Assembly (NCBI RefSeq): GCF_009873495.1
Contig: NZ_CP046703.1
Location: 1,612,001 to 1,676,000, forward strand
Reading direction: 5' to 3'
Origin: Nostoc sp. ATCC 53789
GTDB lineage: Bacteria; Cyanobacteriota; Cyanobacteriia; Cyanobacteriales; Nostocaceae
DNA: 64,000 bases
The translations under genes and the position numbers were made by a program. Under the pieces are notes generated by a model. That model saw only the letters and a list, made by a program, of their open reading frames with translations, did not search any database and was not told the origin of the DNA. This document shows positions 37,901 to 47,386 of this stretch, one piece after another. The number at the start of each line of letters is the position of its first letter. Position 1 is the first letter of the stretch.

Positions 37901-39834
37901 CCCATAATGGTAAGTTGATTGCCTCAACTAGTTATGACCATACTATAAAACTCTGGAATCTAGATGGTAGCGTGTACAAGACGCTCGAAGGACATAAAGA
38001 TAAAGTCTTAGGTTTGAGTTTCTCACCTGATGATCAAACAATTGTCTCAGGCGATTTCCAGGGCATCATAAAATTTTGGAAGCGGGACGGGACTTTATTA
38101 AAAACCCTACCAGCATATCAAGATGGAGTAAATAGTGGCGAAAATAAGGGAGTTTATAGTATCGATTTCTCACCAGATGGTAAGACAATTGCTACAGGAA
38201 GTCGGGACAGTACACTAAAACTCTGGAAGCCAGATGGCACTTTATTAAAAACGATTAAAGCGCATCAAGATGGAGTCAATAGTGTGGCTTTCTCCCCCGA
38301 CGGTAAGATGATTGCGACTGGTGGTCGGGACAAAACTGTGAAACTCTGGACATCCAATGGTAAGCTTTTGCACACTACAGAAGGCTATGACGACTTTGTT
38401 TGGGATGTTGCTTGGTCAAGCGATAGCCAGACAATTGCGGCGGCGGCTGGTGGTGCTGCTGCGACTGGTAACGACAACAGAGTAAAACTCTGGAATCGAG
38501 ACGGCACTCCTTTAAAAAATTTTAAAGCACATAAAGATGGAATCAATAGTGTGGCTTTCTCACCCGACGGTAAGATGATTGCTACAGCTAGTGACGACAA
38601 GACTGTAAAGCTTTGGAAGCCTGACGGTACTTTACTCACAACTTTATCAGGACATAGCAATGGAGTTTATGCTGTCAGGTTTTCACCTGACTGTAAAATC
38701 CTAATTTCTGCCAGTGCTGACGGTACGATGAAACTTTGGCAAGTTGGTAATACCAGTTGCTTACACAACGCCCAAATTCCTACTTCTCCTAGCGCTGACA
38801 GCACAATGAAGATTCAGTATGGTAGTGGTGTGGTAAGTATTCTCAACGGTCATAGCGATCGCGTTAATCAGGTAGATTTCTCACCTGATGACAAAATAAT
38901 TGCCTCAGCCAGCCGTGACAAGACAGTGAAACTTTGGAAGCGCGATGGTACTTTAGACAAAACTCTTGAGGGGCATAGCGATAACGTTAGTTTCTCACCT
39001 GATGGTCAGACAATTGCTACCGCTAGTGATGATAACACAGTGGAACTCTGGAACCGTGACGGTAAATTACTGAGAACCCTTTTTCCAAAAAGCGATAAGA
39101 TATTAGACTTGAATTTCTCACCCAACGGTCAGTTTATCGCCTTGGGTAGTATGGACAACAAAGTAATAATATCGCGGCTTGATGGCATCAAACCTCAGAT
39201 TCTCAACAAGCATCAGGACTGGGTAAGGGCTGTAGCTTGGTCGCCAAACGGTCAGATGCTTGCCTCAGCTAGTGATGACAACACGGTAAAACTTTGGAAG
39301 CAAAACAATAAGGGCGAGTTTCACATCTACAAGACTCTCGCAGGGAAAAACGGCCATAACAGTTGGGTTTTGAGCGTTAAGTTCTCACCTAGTGGCGATA
39401 TGATTGCCACTAGTAGTAATGACAAGACGGTAATACTTTGGAAGCAGGACGACAAGGGCGAGTTTCGCTGGTACAAAAAATTGCAGGGGCATACCGATCA
39501 GGTGAATAGCGTGAATTTTTCACCTGACGGTAAGATGATTGCAACAGCTAGTGATGATAAAACTGTAAAACTTTGGACACGCGACGGTCATTTAGTGAGA
39601 ACTCTAACTGGGCACAGCGATCATTTATTAAGCGCGAATTTCTCAGCCGATGGTAAAACTCTGGCTTTGGGCAGTGCTGATGGGGCTATAATTCTCTGGA
39701 ATTTGGATGAGCTAAATCATCTCAAGAATCTAGATAGCTTACTGGAGCGTGGTTGTGATTGGCTGTATGACTATCTAAAGAATAACCCGAATGTCAGTAA
39801 GAGCGATCGCCATCTCTGCGACGATATCAATTAA
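34909..39834 (+). CDS. TPR-STAND NTPase-WD40 protein
   Basis: 1641 residues. Order: an N-terminal P-loop-like domain lacking Walker A (about 15-170), TPR-type helices (about 210-490), an nSTAND1-type NTPase with Walker A HGQSGVGKSS (about 529-537) and Walker B LTVLIFDQFEEFFF (about 603-616), charged coiled coil (about 845-885), one membrane segment (about 888-908, AGVTIMSILAVIAVGLGV), then 14 WD40 repeats (about 985-1615), enough for two seven-bladed propellers. This is the architecture of NLR-like signal-sensing STAND proteins. AAGGTAA precedes the ATG. The IS inserted 21 bp upstream likely replaced or disrupted its native promoter. Confidence 0.85.
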   Translation: MSNQQEPENLAFDNERSLQTLVRAINLSQGEFSLTLLRCNYAAFRQDIVQRLHQLSPVKIREITLPVSVKTLYTSIGEKLGDEQPSALMVFGLESVKDIDTVLTSANQVREEFRKNFPFPVMLLVNDQVLQKLIRLATDFENWATIIHFAIATADLVQFIKQTAESVFAQVLDAGAGKFLDNSAINLAIGSPHRVELELAQAELQKRGVKLDAELEASLEFVLGRDAVSMEQSRQHYECSLALLQQSSKLEQQGCVLYNLGLWWRTYAVQHLTEQQNACSNAKNYYYKCLEIFEQANRPDLVAKFINALGEVLQKLQQWDELEAVAQKALTLYQTYPDWFRKARAYGFIAEVALAQSAWDKAKQATEKALSIVASNQSIQSKANLELVLYYHQGWYLFALARALQQLNKVEDALTTLEAARRETKPQYDPELYIRILERLQSIYYQQGQYLAAFQIKQEQIKIEHQYGFRAFIGAAYLIPRHEVINPALVQGENIIKVAQEIAVSGRQQDVNRLMKRMSRTDHKLTVFHGQSGVGKSSILNGGLVPTLQLQSIDARDVLPIVLRVYTDWMAILAKCLADNGTSSNSIEFICESLRKNAERKLTVLIFDQFEEFFFVYTDQSKRQQFYKFLQLCLDIPFVKVILCLREDYLHYLLECDRLLNFRAINNNILDKDIRYYLGNFSSKDAKAVVQSLTEQTHFYLEPELIAQLVEDLSDELGEVRPIELQIVGSQLQTDKITTLEQYLQSGTKEKLVERFLEEVIKDCGSENELCARVVLYLLTDEKGTRPFKTSDNLAEDLKTADIVSEKEKLNLVLEILVGSGLVLNIPEDPANLYQLVHDYLVSFIRQSQQARKLEEQKKEKEQRQHAEAELNRVLKRQRNDAKRQRNFAIAGVTIMSILAVIAVGLGVRAESERQKTEQAETIAISKASEALFASNQRFEALKQAIKAGKKLQATDWGKTDSEIRTQVIAALQQSVYWIVERDRLEGHKALIWGVTFSHNGKLIASTSYDHTIKLWNLDGSVYKTLEGHKDKVLGLSFSPDDQTIVSGDFQGIIKFWKRDGTLLKTLPAYQDGVNSGENKGVYSIDFSPDGKTIATGSRDSTLKLWKPDGTLLKTIKAHQDGVNSVAFSPDGKMIATGGRDKTVKLWTSNGKLLHTTEGYDDFVWDVAWSSDSQTIAAAAGGAAATGNDNRVKLWNRDGTPLKNFKAHKDGINSVAFSPDGKMIATASDDKTVKLWKPDGTLLTTLSGHSNGVYAVRFSPDCKILISASADGTMKLWQVGNTSCLHNAQIPTSPSADSTMKIQYGSGVVSILNGHSDRVNQVDFSPDDKIIASASRDKTVKLWKRDGTLDKTLEGHSDNVSFSPDGQTIATASDDNTVELWNRDGKLLRTLFPKSDKILDLNFSPNGQFIALGSMDNKVIISRLDGIKPQILNKHQDWVRAVAWSPNGQMLASASDDNTVKLWKQNNKGEFHIYKTLAGKNGHNSWVLSVKFSPSGDMIATSSNDKTVILWKQDDKGEFRWYKKLQGHTDQVNSVNFSPDGKMIATASDDKTVKLWTRDGHLVRTLTGHSDHLLSANFSADGKTLALGSADGAIILWNLDELNHLKNLDSLLERGCDWLYDYLKNNPNVSKSDRHLCDDIN

Positions 39835-39972
39835 AAGTTAAGCGTTGGTACTCTCTCAAATTATCTCAGGCGATCGCTAAGTTTTTAACTGATTCCCCGT
39901 CTCAGACCGGAAATCAGTTAATTTCTCAAAGGTTTATCTGGTAAATCTTTTACTTATTTGATGTTTTCTGTA

Positions 39973-40248
39973 TTAACCACCAGCAACAGCAGGGACAATA
40001 CTTACTTCATCGCCATCTTTTAGGGCTGTGTTAATACCATCTAAATAGCGGATATCTTCACTATCAACGTAAAAATTTACAAACCGACGTAGCTTGCCTT
40101 CGTCATCGCACAACCGGGATTTAATACCAGGAAAGCTTTGTTCTAAAGAATCCAACAATTCAGCAATGGTGCTACCGTTGGATTCTAGAGTAGCTTGATT
40201 ATTAGTCAAATTCTGAAGAGTCGTAGGAACTAAAACTGTTACAGCCAT
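39973..40248 (-). CDS. ThiS/MoaD-like sulfur carrier protein
   Basis: 91 residues with a ubiquitin-like beta-grasp: [55 protein letters not shown]. The exposed C-terminal Gly-Gly is the site of thiocarboxylation. It lies 80 bp downstream of a threonine-synthase gene on the same strand, resembling CysO-CysM and HcyS pairs. It could deliver sulfide to a PLP enzyme; a molybdopterin role is less likely without mo genes nearby. Confidence 0.85.
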   Translation of the reverse strand: MAVTVLVPTTLQNLTNNQATLESNGSTIAELLDSLEQSFPGIKSRLCDDEGKLRRFVNFYVDSEDIRYLDGINTALKDGDEVSIVPAVAGG

Positions 40249-40328
40249 AAAAGTACAAAGTGAAGAGTTAGGAATACAGTTAAGAGTTAGGAGTCATGAA
40301 TAAAAAACTCATAACTCCTAACTGCTAA

Positions 40329-41639
40329 CTAAACGAGAACTTGTTGCCATTCCAAGCGATCGAGAGTACGCGATCGCTCTAGGGCGCGTTCAAAACTATC
40401 CAGTTTAGCATCAATAGTCAAGGGTTCACCAACATAGCCTTGGATTGCTTCTTGGGTTTTTAGACCATTGCCGGTGATGTAAATCACGGTAGTTTCATCT
40501 GGATCAATTTTGCCAGCTTCTACCAGTTTTTTCAGCACGGCCACGGTTGTACCACCAGCCGTTTCTGTGAAGATGCCTTCGGTTTCTGCCAGCAACTTGA
40601 TGCCATCAATAATTTCTGCATCATTGACTGATTCAATGTTACCACCAGTTTTCTGAGCTAACTCTACAGCATAAATACCGTCTGCTGGATTACCGATCGC
40701 TAGCGATTTCGCAATTGTATTTGGTTTAACTGGTTTAATAAAGTCGCGTCCTTCTTTGAAGGCTTGGGCAATTGGTGAACAACCTTCTGCTTGAGCGCCA
40801 CTGAAACGGACTTTCTTATCTTCTACTAAACCAACTTCGATAAATTCTTGGAAACCCTTATAAATTTTTGTAAATAGTGAACCAGATGCCAAAGGAGCAA
40901 CAACATGATCGGGTAGCTCCCAGCCTAGTTGTTCAGCAACTTCAAAACCTAGCGTCTTGGAACCTTCAGAGTAATAAGGGCGCAGATTAATATTGACAAA
41001 ACCCCAGCCATGTGTATTGGCAACTTCCGAACAGAGACGGTTTACTTGATCGTAGTTACCCTTGACGGCCATCAGCGTTGGGCTGTAAATCAGACTACCG
41101 ATAATTTTACCGGCTTCTAAATCTGCGGGGATGAACACACAGCAGTCTAAACCGGCATGGGCTGCGATCGCAGCTGTAGAATTTGCCAAGTTACCTGTAC
41201 TAGCGCAAGAAACGGTAGTGAAACCCAACTCTCGTGCCCTTGATAGAGCAACTGATACTACCCGATCCTTAAAGCTAAGGGTGGGCATATTAACCGCATC
41301 ATTTTTTATATAAAGCTTATTTAGACCCAGGCGACGGGCAAGACGGTGAGAACGAACTAAGGGAGTCATCCCCGTTCCCACATCTATAACATTGTCAGTT
41401 GCGACAGGCAAAAAGGGGCGGTAGCGCCAAATTGAATTGGGCCCGGCTTGAATTGTTTCACGAGTGACAGTCAGACGGAGAGCGTTGTAGTCATACTTGA
41501 CTTCTAAAGGCCCAAAACATAACTCACAAACATTACTGGCTTTGAGTTCATATTCGGCACCACACTCTTTACACTTTAAAGCTTGAAAGTAGGCAGTGCT
41601 GGTTTGGGTTTGGGTTTGGGTTTTGATTGCCTGAGTCAT
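40329..41639 (-). CDS. thrC: Threonine synthase-like enzyme (zinc-ribbon form)
   Basis: 436 residues. A four-Cys zinc ribbon (CKECGAEYELKASNVCELC, residues about 24-42) precedes a fold-II PLP domain: PLP lysine in PTLSFKDRVVSVAL, phosphate loop CASTGNLANSTAAIA, and TVIYITGNGLKTQEAI at the end. It is one of two threonine-synthase-family genes in the window; the first (9421) is shorter and lacks the ribbon. The partner MoaD-like gene makes a sulfur-transfer function (for example homocysteine formation) worth considering, though ordinary threonine synthesis is the default. Confidence 0.87.
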   Translation of the reverse strand: MTQAIKTQTQTQTSTAYFQALKCKECGAEYELKASNVCELCFGPLEVKYDYNALRLTVTRETIQAGPNSIWRYRPFLPVATDNVIDVGTGMTPLVRSHRLARRLGLNKLYIKNDAVNMPTLSFKDRVVSVALSRARELGFTTVSCASTGNLANSTAAIAAHAGLDCCVFIPADLEAGKIIGSLIYSPTLMAVKGNYDQVNRLCSEVANTHGWGFVNINLRPYYSEGSKTLGFEVAEQLGWELPDHVVAPLASGSLFTKIYKGFQEFIEVGLVEDKKVRFSGAQAEGCSPIAQAFKEGRDFIKPVKPNTIAKSLAIGNPADGIYAVELAQKTGGNIESVNDAEIIDGIKLLAETEGIFTETAGGTTVAVLKKLVEAGKIDPDETTVIYITGNGLKTQEAIQGYVGEPLTIDAKLDSFERALERSRTLDRLEWQQVLV

Positions 41640-42475
41640 AAACTAGCTTTCCCTGTTTGTCTGTCACTGTCGCCTGATAGTAACACGAGTAAAAATACCA
41701 GTCAAACATACCCGACCTTTTTAGTCGGGTATCCCTGGTATTGAAAAAAATAATTACTGTAAAATTTTTATATACGTAATTGTCAAACTTAGTATTTATA
41801 TTTAGACTTGCTTAGTCTGAAATCAGATAATAGTTTCCGCTACTCAGTGTAAACGCTGGTCATGGATATGATTAAATTGCATCACATCCATGAGCTATTT
41901 GCATTTTATTAAATTAAGATCGCTTTACTTGGTGATCGAGATCACTGACTTAATTTTTTATTTCATTAGACAAATAACTACACACAGTATCATGTATGCA
42001 TAGCAGCAAATATTCAAAAGAGCTTTGATATATAGCTTGTAGGATGTTTTGCTTCTATTTCAAACACTACAATTTCTATCTGTGTTGCCAAAATAAAGTT
42101 AATTTTTCAGTTTTTATGCGTTCACTCATCGCTAAACAAGTTACTTGTTTATACGGAAGTTTTTTTTTGGTATAAAAGCTACATTGCTATTTACATCGAA
42201 AGATTCAGCAGAACACACTAGTAAATTACCTATATTTGCGATTGCTAACCTTGATAATCAACAGTGAGCGTAAAACAAGTAGGCAATAAATTTTCTGCCT
42301 ATTGCCTAAATCTAGTAGTTTTTCAGGAGTCGTCAATAAATTAACTTTTCATATATGCAGCGCCCAAAACCTTAAGGCTTTGGGCAAGTTAGTCGGTAAT
42401 TCTTTAAGGAATTGCCGAACTTTATCCTGTCTCAAAACCCAAGATACAAGTTCAGCAAATAAACAAACTACTTTC
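41640..42475. other. Divergent intergenic region (0.8 kb)
   Basis: A TACCCGAC/GTCGGGTA hairpin lies at about 41709-41731 in the leader of the minus-strand threonine-synthase gene. The rest is AT-rich. The frame open from 42302 is an upstream extension of the next gene without signal-peptide character. No other gene. Confidence 0.5.
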
Positions 42476-44956
42476 ATGGTAAACCGAAAAAAATCTGTCA
42501 ACAAGCAGCGCCAATGCTATCAATCTCTAGTAGCAACAGCATTATTAACTAGCAGCCTTTTCCAATTTATTGCACCTGTACTAGCTGACGGGACAGCTGG
42601 TGGTCAATCTATCAGTAACACAGCGACTGCTACCTACGAAGATCCCAACGCACCAGGAACAACTATAAATGCCACTTCTAATACTGTAACCGTCACTGTG
42701 GCAGAAGTTGCTGGAATCACCGTCACTGCCTCTGGTGTTACAGATAACAATGGTGGTGCTGTTGGAGTTAATGACTTACTAACTTACACCTACACCCTAA
42801 CGAACGTAGGTAACGACCCCACCAAATTCCATATTCCCAACCAAGCAACAACAACCGGGCCTGGTACAGTTTCTGGTGTACTTCCTGCTGATAAAAATGG
42901 GGTAACACCAGCTAGTGGCACACTGCAATATAGTACTGACGGTGGTACAACTTGGACAAACGTAACAGCTGGTGGTGTAGATACAGCCTCAATTCCGGTT
43001 AGCGGTACTGTGTTGGTGCGTGTGCCAGTGACTGTACAAACTGGCGCTCAATCCGGTGACGTAATTAAAGTTACCCTTGGTAATACTCCTGGAGATGCCC
43101 AAAACCAACTGCGTAATCCCGATGGTGGTGACGTTTACACTGTAGATAACGCTGATAACGCAGGTGGTGGGGAAGTTACTGGCGCACCAGTTAACGGTAC
43201 ACGAGAATCTAGTATTACCCAGCAAATTCAAGTGGGTAACACTGTTAAAACCGTTGCTCTAGCCACAATACTCAAAACTCGGACAGCCTACAACCCTGGT
43301 AATACTTCCGTACTCAATGATGATGTACTGACTTATGGTTTAAGCTTGCGAGTTGAGAGCAATGACGTAACTAATCGGGGGCTAACACCCGCAGCTTTAG
43401 CTGGTACAAGTATCAATGTAGACGGTAGTCTTGTTCCTCGCATCTTAGTTTCTGATGCACTTCCAGCATCCACAACTCTTAATGGAACTCCAACTGCTCC
43501 TTCAGGGTGGATAGTGGTTTATGCTGGCGAAGATCCCGCAACTACAACTGCTGATCAGGCTCTGTGGAAAACGGACAAAACTCAAGTAACAGGCGGTGTA
43601 GTTAGACGGGTTGGTTTTATTAACAATCCTACCTCTATCTCTTCAGTTGCCACTGGGACAACCGTTACAGGCTTTACAGTACAAGTAACGACCACTGGAA
43701 TCACAGGAACGACAGCGACAGATGTTAACAACATCGCTCAAGTGTTCGGTAAAACTGCTGGCGATCCAAATAGCCCACTACTCTTCGACGATTCAGGCGA
43801 TCAAAACCCAGATAATATTGACCCCACTACTGGAGCCTTTCCTACTACACCTGACGCTGGCTATTATCCTACTACTCCCACCAATATTGATACGGGCAAT
43901 AACAACCAAGGTACTAATTCTGTTATAGGAAATGTCAACCTTTATACTGTTTCAGTCGCCCAGGCGAACTCAGTTTTAAACGGGCCGAATAATGCACCGG
44001 ATGCTACTGGGCCATCGGGTTTAACCAACGATGACTTCACCAACAAATCTTCCTTTGTTCCTCCTAACACATCACCGGGTAGTACGCTTGACCCACAATC
44101 AGTTGGCTTCACTAACACAATTAAGAACAACGGCACTAGCCCTAACGACATCACAATAGTGCCAACCGCACCAGCAACATTTACAGATTTGCCAAATAAT
44201 ACAAAGGTGACTGTTAGCTATAATAGTCAATCTGCTGTTTATACCTACAACAGTGCTACTGGTGTTTTTAGCATAGCAAACGGTAATACACCAATTAAAA
44301 TCCTTGCTGTTCCTGCTGGTGGCATTGTTAATTATGGTGTAGAAGTTGACTTACCACCTGGTACGCAACTATCGACTGATATTGGTAAGGGCTTCCCAGT
44401 ACCCATTACAGCCTTTATTGACACTAATAATAATGGTGTAGTTGATCCTCTTGAAGTCAACAACATCTCCATCGATCGCGTCTACACTGGCTTCTTAAAA
44501 CTGTTGAAAATGTCACGAGTTCTACAAGGAAGTGGCCCAGCAGTGCAAGGGACTGATGGCACATTCAGTATCACTCCGAAGAACCCTGCACCAGGAAACA
44601 TTATTGAGTACCAAATTCAATACACAAATATTTCTGATGTTCAATCTGGAACTGGTAACGTGATTTTGAACGCTGACAAAGTTGTGATTACTGAAGATGG
44701 TACAGCAGGGGGCAACAACTGGGCGCTAGACAACGACAATAACACTCAAATTGATACTAGCAACATTGTTGGTTCAGCAAAGGATTCTGGGGCTTCAACT
44801 ATCCAGTTCTTCAATGGTAATCCAGCTACTAACTCTAGCATCGACCAAACCGGAACCACGCTAAACAGTGATGTCACAAAGTATGTAAATACTGCCACTG
44901 GACAGATTGCACCTGGTGTTCAAAGAACATTTATCTTCCAACGCAAGGTTAACTAG
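42476..44956 (+). CDS. Exported DUF11-type surface protein A
   Basis: 826 residues from ATG 42476, chosen because it begins a signal peptide (basic VNRKKSVNKQRQ, hydrophobic ATALLTSSLFQFI, cleavage near PVLADG); the open frame starts at 42302. The mature part is Thr/Asn/Gly-rich and beta-structured, with DUF11-like units (TYTYTLTNVGNDPTKF, IEYQIQYTNISDV). Such units occur in Gram-positive and cyanobacterial surface or S-layer proteins. No transmembrane anchor follows. It is the first gene of a run of five exported-protein genes. The role is probably surface structure or adhesion. Confidence 0.75.
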   Translation: MVNRKKSVNKQRQCYQSLVATALLTSSLFQFIAPVLADGTAGGQSISNTATATYEDPNAPGTTINATSNTVTVTVAEVAGITVTASGVTDNNGGAVGVNDLLTYTYTLTNVGNDPTKFHIPNQATTTGPGTVSGVLPADKNGVTPASGTLQYSTDGGTTWTNVTAGGVDTASIPVSGTVLVRVPVTVQTGAQSGDVIKVTLGNTPGDAQNQLRNPDGGDVYTVDNADNAGGGEVTGAPVNGTRESSITQQIQVGNTVKTVALATILKTRTAYNPGNTSVLNDDVLTYGLSLRVESNDVTNRGLTPAALAGTSINVDGSLVPRILVSDALPASTTLNGTPTAPSGWIVVYAGEDPATTTADQALWKTDKTQVTGGVVRRVGFINNPTSISSVATGTTVTGFTVQVTTTGITGTTATDVNNIAQVFGKTAGDPNSPLLFDDSGDQNPDNIDPTTGAFPTTPDAGYYPTTPTNIDTGNNNQGTNSVIGNVNLYTVSVAQANSVLNGPNNAPDATGPSGLTNDDFTNKSSFVPPNTSPGSTLDPQSVGFTNTIKNNGTSPNDITIVPTAPATFTDLPNNTKVTVSYNSQSAVYTYNSATGVFSIANGNTPIKILAVPAGGIVNYGVEVDLPPGTQLSTDIGKGFPVPITAFIDTNNNGVVDPLEVNNISIDRVYTGFLKLLKMSRVLQGSGPAVQGTDGTFSITPKNPAPGNIIEYQIQYTNISDVQSGTGNVILNADKVVITEDGTAGGNNWALDNDNNTQIDTSNIVGSAKDSGASTIQFFNGNPATNSSIDQTGTTLNSDVTKYVNTATGQIAPGVQRTFIFQRKVN

Positions 44957-44968
44957 ATAGTTTGATTT

Positions 44969-44996
44969 CACCCCTCTTTATTTGCAAAGAGGGGTG
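44969..44996 (+). promoter_or_regulatory. Intergenic hairpin after gene A
   Basis: An 11-bp perfect stem CACCCCTCTTT/AAAGAGGGGTG with a 6-nt loop, 12 bp after the stop. No T-run follows, so it is more likely an RNA-stability or partial attenuation element than a full terminator. Confidence 0.5.
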
Positions 44997-45126
44997 TATA
45001 GCACATCTGTATTTGTAGCTGGTGCTTTAATCCTAAAATGCCAACTACAAAATGATTGTTCCCCAGCGAAAACAGGGAAAGATAAATCAGCAATCGGCAT
45101 TATGAAAGTTTTTTGAGGTTATTGAT

Positions 45127-45690
45127 ATGAAGCGTTTTTCTTTTGCAAGTTTAGGAGCGTTCGCACTTATTGTTACAGTGCCATTTGTTAGCCAAGTGCC
45201 AGGAATCGCTTCTCTATGGCATTCTACCAGTGCTGTTGCCCAAAATGTCAAAACTCAAGGGCAAATACAATTGCGCTTAGAAGCTGAGAAGCAAGTTATA
45301 GCACAGGATCAGCAGGGTAAGCAAAGCAAGACATGGCAACCTTTAAAAGGTCAAGTTGTGGTGCAACCAGGAGATGTGCTGCGATATACATTAAGTGGCG
45401 AAAATAAGAGCGATCGCCCCGTAAAGAATTTGATTCTCAATCAACCTATTCCTAAAGGAATGGTATACATACTGAAATCTGCGATCGCCACTAATGAGAC
45501 TAAAGTAACCTACAGCATTGATGGCGGACGCAGCTTTGTCGAAAATCCTACTGTAAAAGTTACTCTTCCTGGCGGGAAAGTGGAAACAAAACCAGCACCA
45601 GCGAATGTTTACACCCACATCCGTTTGCAAGTGCCATCAGTTCCAGCCAAGAAAACGGTTAAAGCTATTTATCAAGTCCAAGTTCGCTGA
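45127..45690 (+). CDS. Small exported DUF11-type protein B
   Basis: 187 residues. Signal peptide 1-38 (MKRFSFASLGAFALIVTVPF, cleavage near SAVAQN). The mature part has one DUF11-like domain (VVVQPGDVLRYTLSGENKSD, PIPKGMVYILKSA). A GAGG site precedes the ATG. It may be a minor subunit of the surface structure formed by proteins A, C and E. Confidence 0.7.
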   Translation: MKRFSFASLGAFALIVTVPFVSQVPGIASLWHSTSAVAQNVKTQGQIQLRLEAEKQVIAQDQQGKQSKTWQPLKGQVVVQPGDVLRYTLSGENKSDRPVKNLILNQPIPKGMVYILKSAIATNETKVTYSIDGGRSFVENPTVKVTLPGGKVETKPAPANVYTHIRLQVPSVPAKKTVKAIYQVQVR

Positions 45691-45844
45691 TTCGTTATGC
45701 CTGATATCACCCGCCTGTAGCGACTTTTTTGGGAGTCAAGAGCGAAAAACAACGTGCTTTATAAGGAGAATCGGAGGGATCTTCGATAGATAAACAAGTG
45801 CTTTTATTAACAAAAAAAGTGGCATTCCAGAGGAGATGTGTTCA

Positions 45845-47386
45845 GTGAGCCGTCCTCAAAAGAAAAAACAAATTACTTATAGGAGTAGCTGGTATCAAAG
45901 GTTAACAGCTACTGTTCTTCTGGGGAGTTTTTTGCAAACTACTATATCTATACCAGCGATCGCACAACAGACTAACAATCTGGGTGTGTCTTTGCCATTA
46001 ATAAATCAAGCTACTTATACTTATACAGACTCTGCTAATAATCAAAAATATGATGGAACTTCTAGTCAGCTTAATGTTAGTCCTAGCCCATTAGTCGATC
46101 CATTAGGGCGGATATTAGGTTGCGCTGGTACTATTTTGCCTGACTATACAGGTTTTTCAGTTGGCGTATACGAATCTAACCCTAGCGACCCAACGGGTAC
46201 AGAATTAGGCGGTTTGCTTTCTTTGACTCGAACAGAGTTACCCGATATTCCTAATAACAACGTTCCTGGCGGTAAGTCGCCAAATACCGAGAATAGTAAC
46301 CCCTACTTCGTTACGAATAACCCTGCGGGTGTCTACAATTTCCTACTTGATCCGAATAAGGGTCAAACTGATCCAGGTAGAACTTATATTTTCGTAGTTA
46401 ATCCACCGCCAAATTCTATCTACAAGCAACGGCGGATCAAGATTGAAATCGTTGGTACCACTGGCACACAAGGTAATAATATTGTGCGATATATCGCTAG
46501 TTCTCTGGATGGCCAACCAATCAGCCTTACAGGTGAAACTAGGGTAGAGCAAACGGTTGTCTTAGTTCCGAATGCAGAAGTAGTAGGACTGGACTTATTA
46601 GCCTTTGAATTCAGTACAAATCTGTGCCAAGCCAATCAGTTGCAGATTGTCAAAACAGGCGATCGCGCTACGGCTGAACCTGGAGATACGGTAATCTACC
46701 GGATCTCGGTAAAAAACCTTGCTGATGCTGGTTTGAATAATATATTTGTCACCGACAACTTACCTTTAGGATTCCAGTTTTTACCTAAATCTGTGCAGGG
46801 TGAGTTAGATGGTCAAGCAATTACTATCACCTCAGAACGCAATGGAAACACGGTGACATTCCGCACAAATATAACAGTTCCTACGGGAAAAACTCTGAAT
46901 ATTGCTTACGCGGCTCAACTAACAGCCGATGCTGTGCGTGGTAACGGTCGAAATAGTGCGATCGTGAATGCTCAACGAGCTGATAACCGTTTTAGCACCA
47001 AGGATGGCCCAGCAACGCACCAGTTAAAAATTCGTCCAGGAATCGTTTCTGATTGTGGCACGATTATCGGTCGCGTGTTTATTGATAAAAACTTTGATGG
47101 TGAACAACAACCTGGTGAACCTGGAGTCCCCAATGCAGTGATTTTTCTGGAGGACGGAAACCGCATCACCACAGATCCGAATGGTTTGTTCTCCTTAGCT
47201 AATGTCTTACCAGGAAGTCATACAGGTGTACTAGACCTCAGCAGTGTACCGGGTTACACCCTAGCTCCCAACCAAAAATTCCGTGAACGGAATAGCCAAT
47301 CTCGCTTAGTGCGTTTAGAACCTGGTGGCTTGGTACGTATGAATTTCGCTGTCACCCCCGCCTTCCAGGAGCCAGTCAAAAAATGA
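45845..47386 (+). CDS. Exported DUF11/SdrD-like protein C
   Basis: 513 residues from GTG 45845, preferred because AGAGGAG sits nine bases upstream; ATG 45836 would abut that site. Signal peptide (TATVLLGSFLQTTISIPAIA, cleavage near AQQ). A DUF11 domain lies at about 275-390 (ATAEPGDTVIYRISVKNLAD, NIFVTDNLPLGFQFLP), then an SdrD B-like carboxypeptidase-regulatory module (IIGRVFIDKNFDGEQQPGEP, residues about 400-475). The stop overlaps the next start by 4 bp (ATGA), so C and the outer-membrane protein D are translationally coupled. Confidence 0.78.
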   Translation: MSRPQKKKQITYRSSWYQRLTATVLLGSFLQTTISIPAIAQQTNNLGVSLPLINQATYTYTDSANNQKYDGTSSQLNVSPSPLVDPLGRILGCAGTILPDYTGFSVGVYESNPSDPTGTELGGLLSLTRTELPDIPNNNVPGGKSPNTENSNPYFVTNNPAGVYNFLLDPNKGQTDPGRTYIFVVNPPPNSIYKQRRIKIEIVGTTGTQGNNIVRYIASSLDGQPISLTGETRVEQTVVLVPNAEVVGLDLLAFEFSTNLCQANQLQIVKTGDRATAEPGDTVIYRISVKNLADAGLNNIFVTDNLPLGFQFLPKSVQGELDGQAITITSERNGNTVTFRTNITVPTGKTLNIAYAAQLTADAVRGNGRNSAIVNAQRADNRFSTKDGPATHQLKIRPGIVSDCGTIIGRVFIDKNFDGEQQPGEPGVPNAVIFLEDGNRITTDPNGLFSLANVLPGSHTGVLDLSSVPGYTLAPNQKFRERNSQSRLVRLEPGGLVRMNFAVTPAFQEPVKK

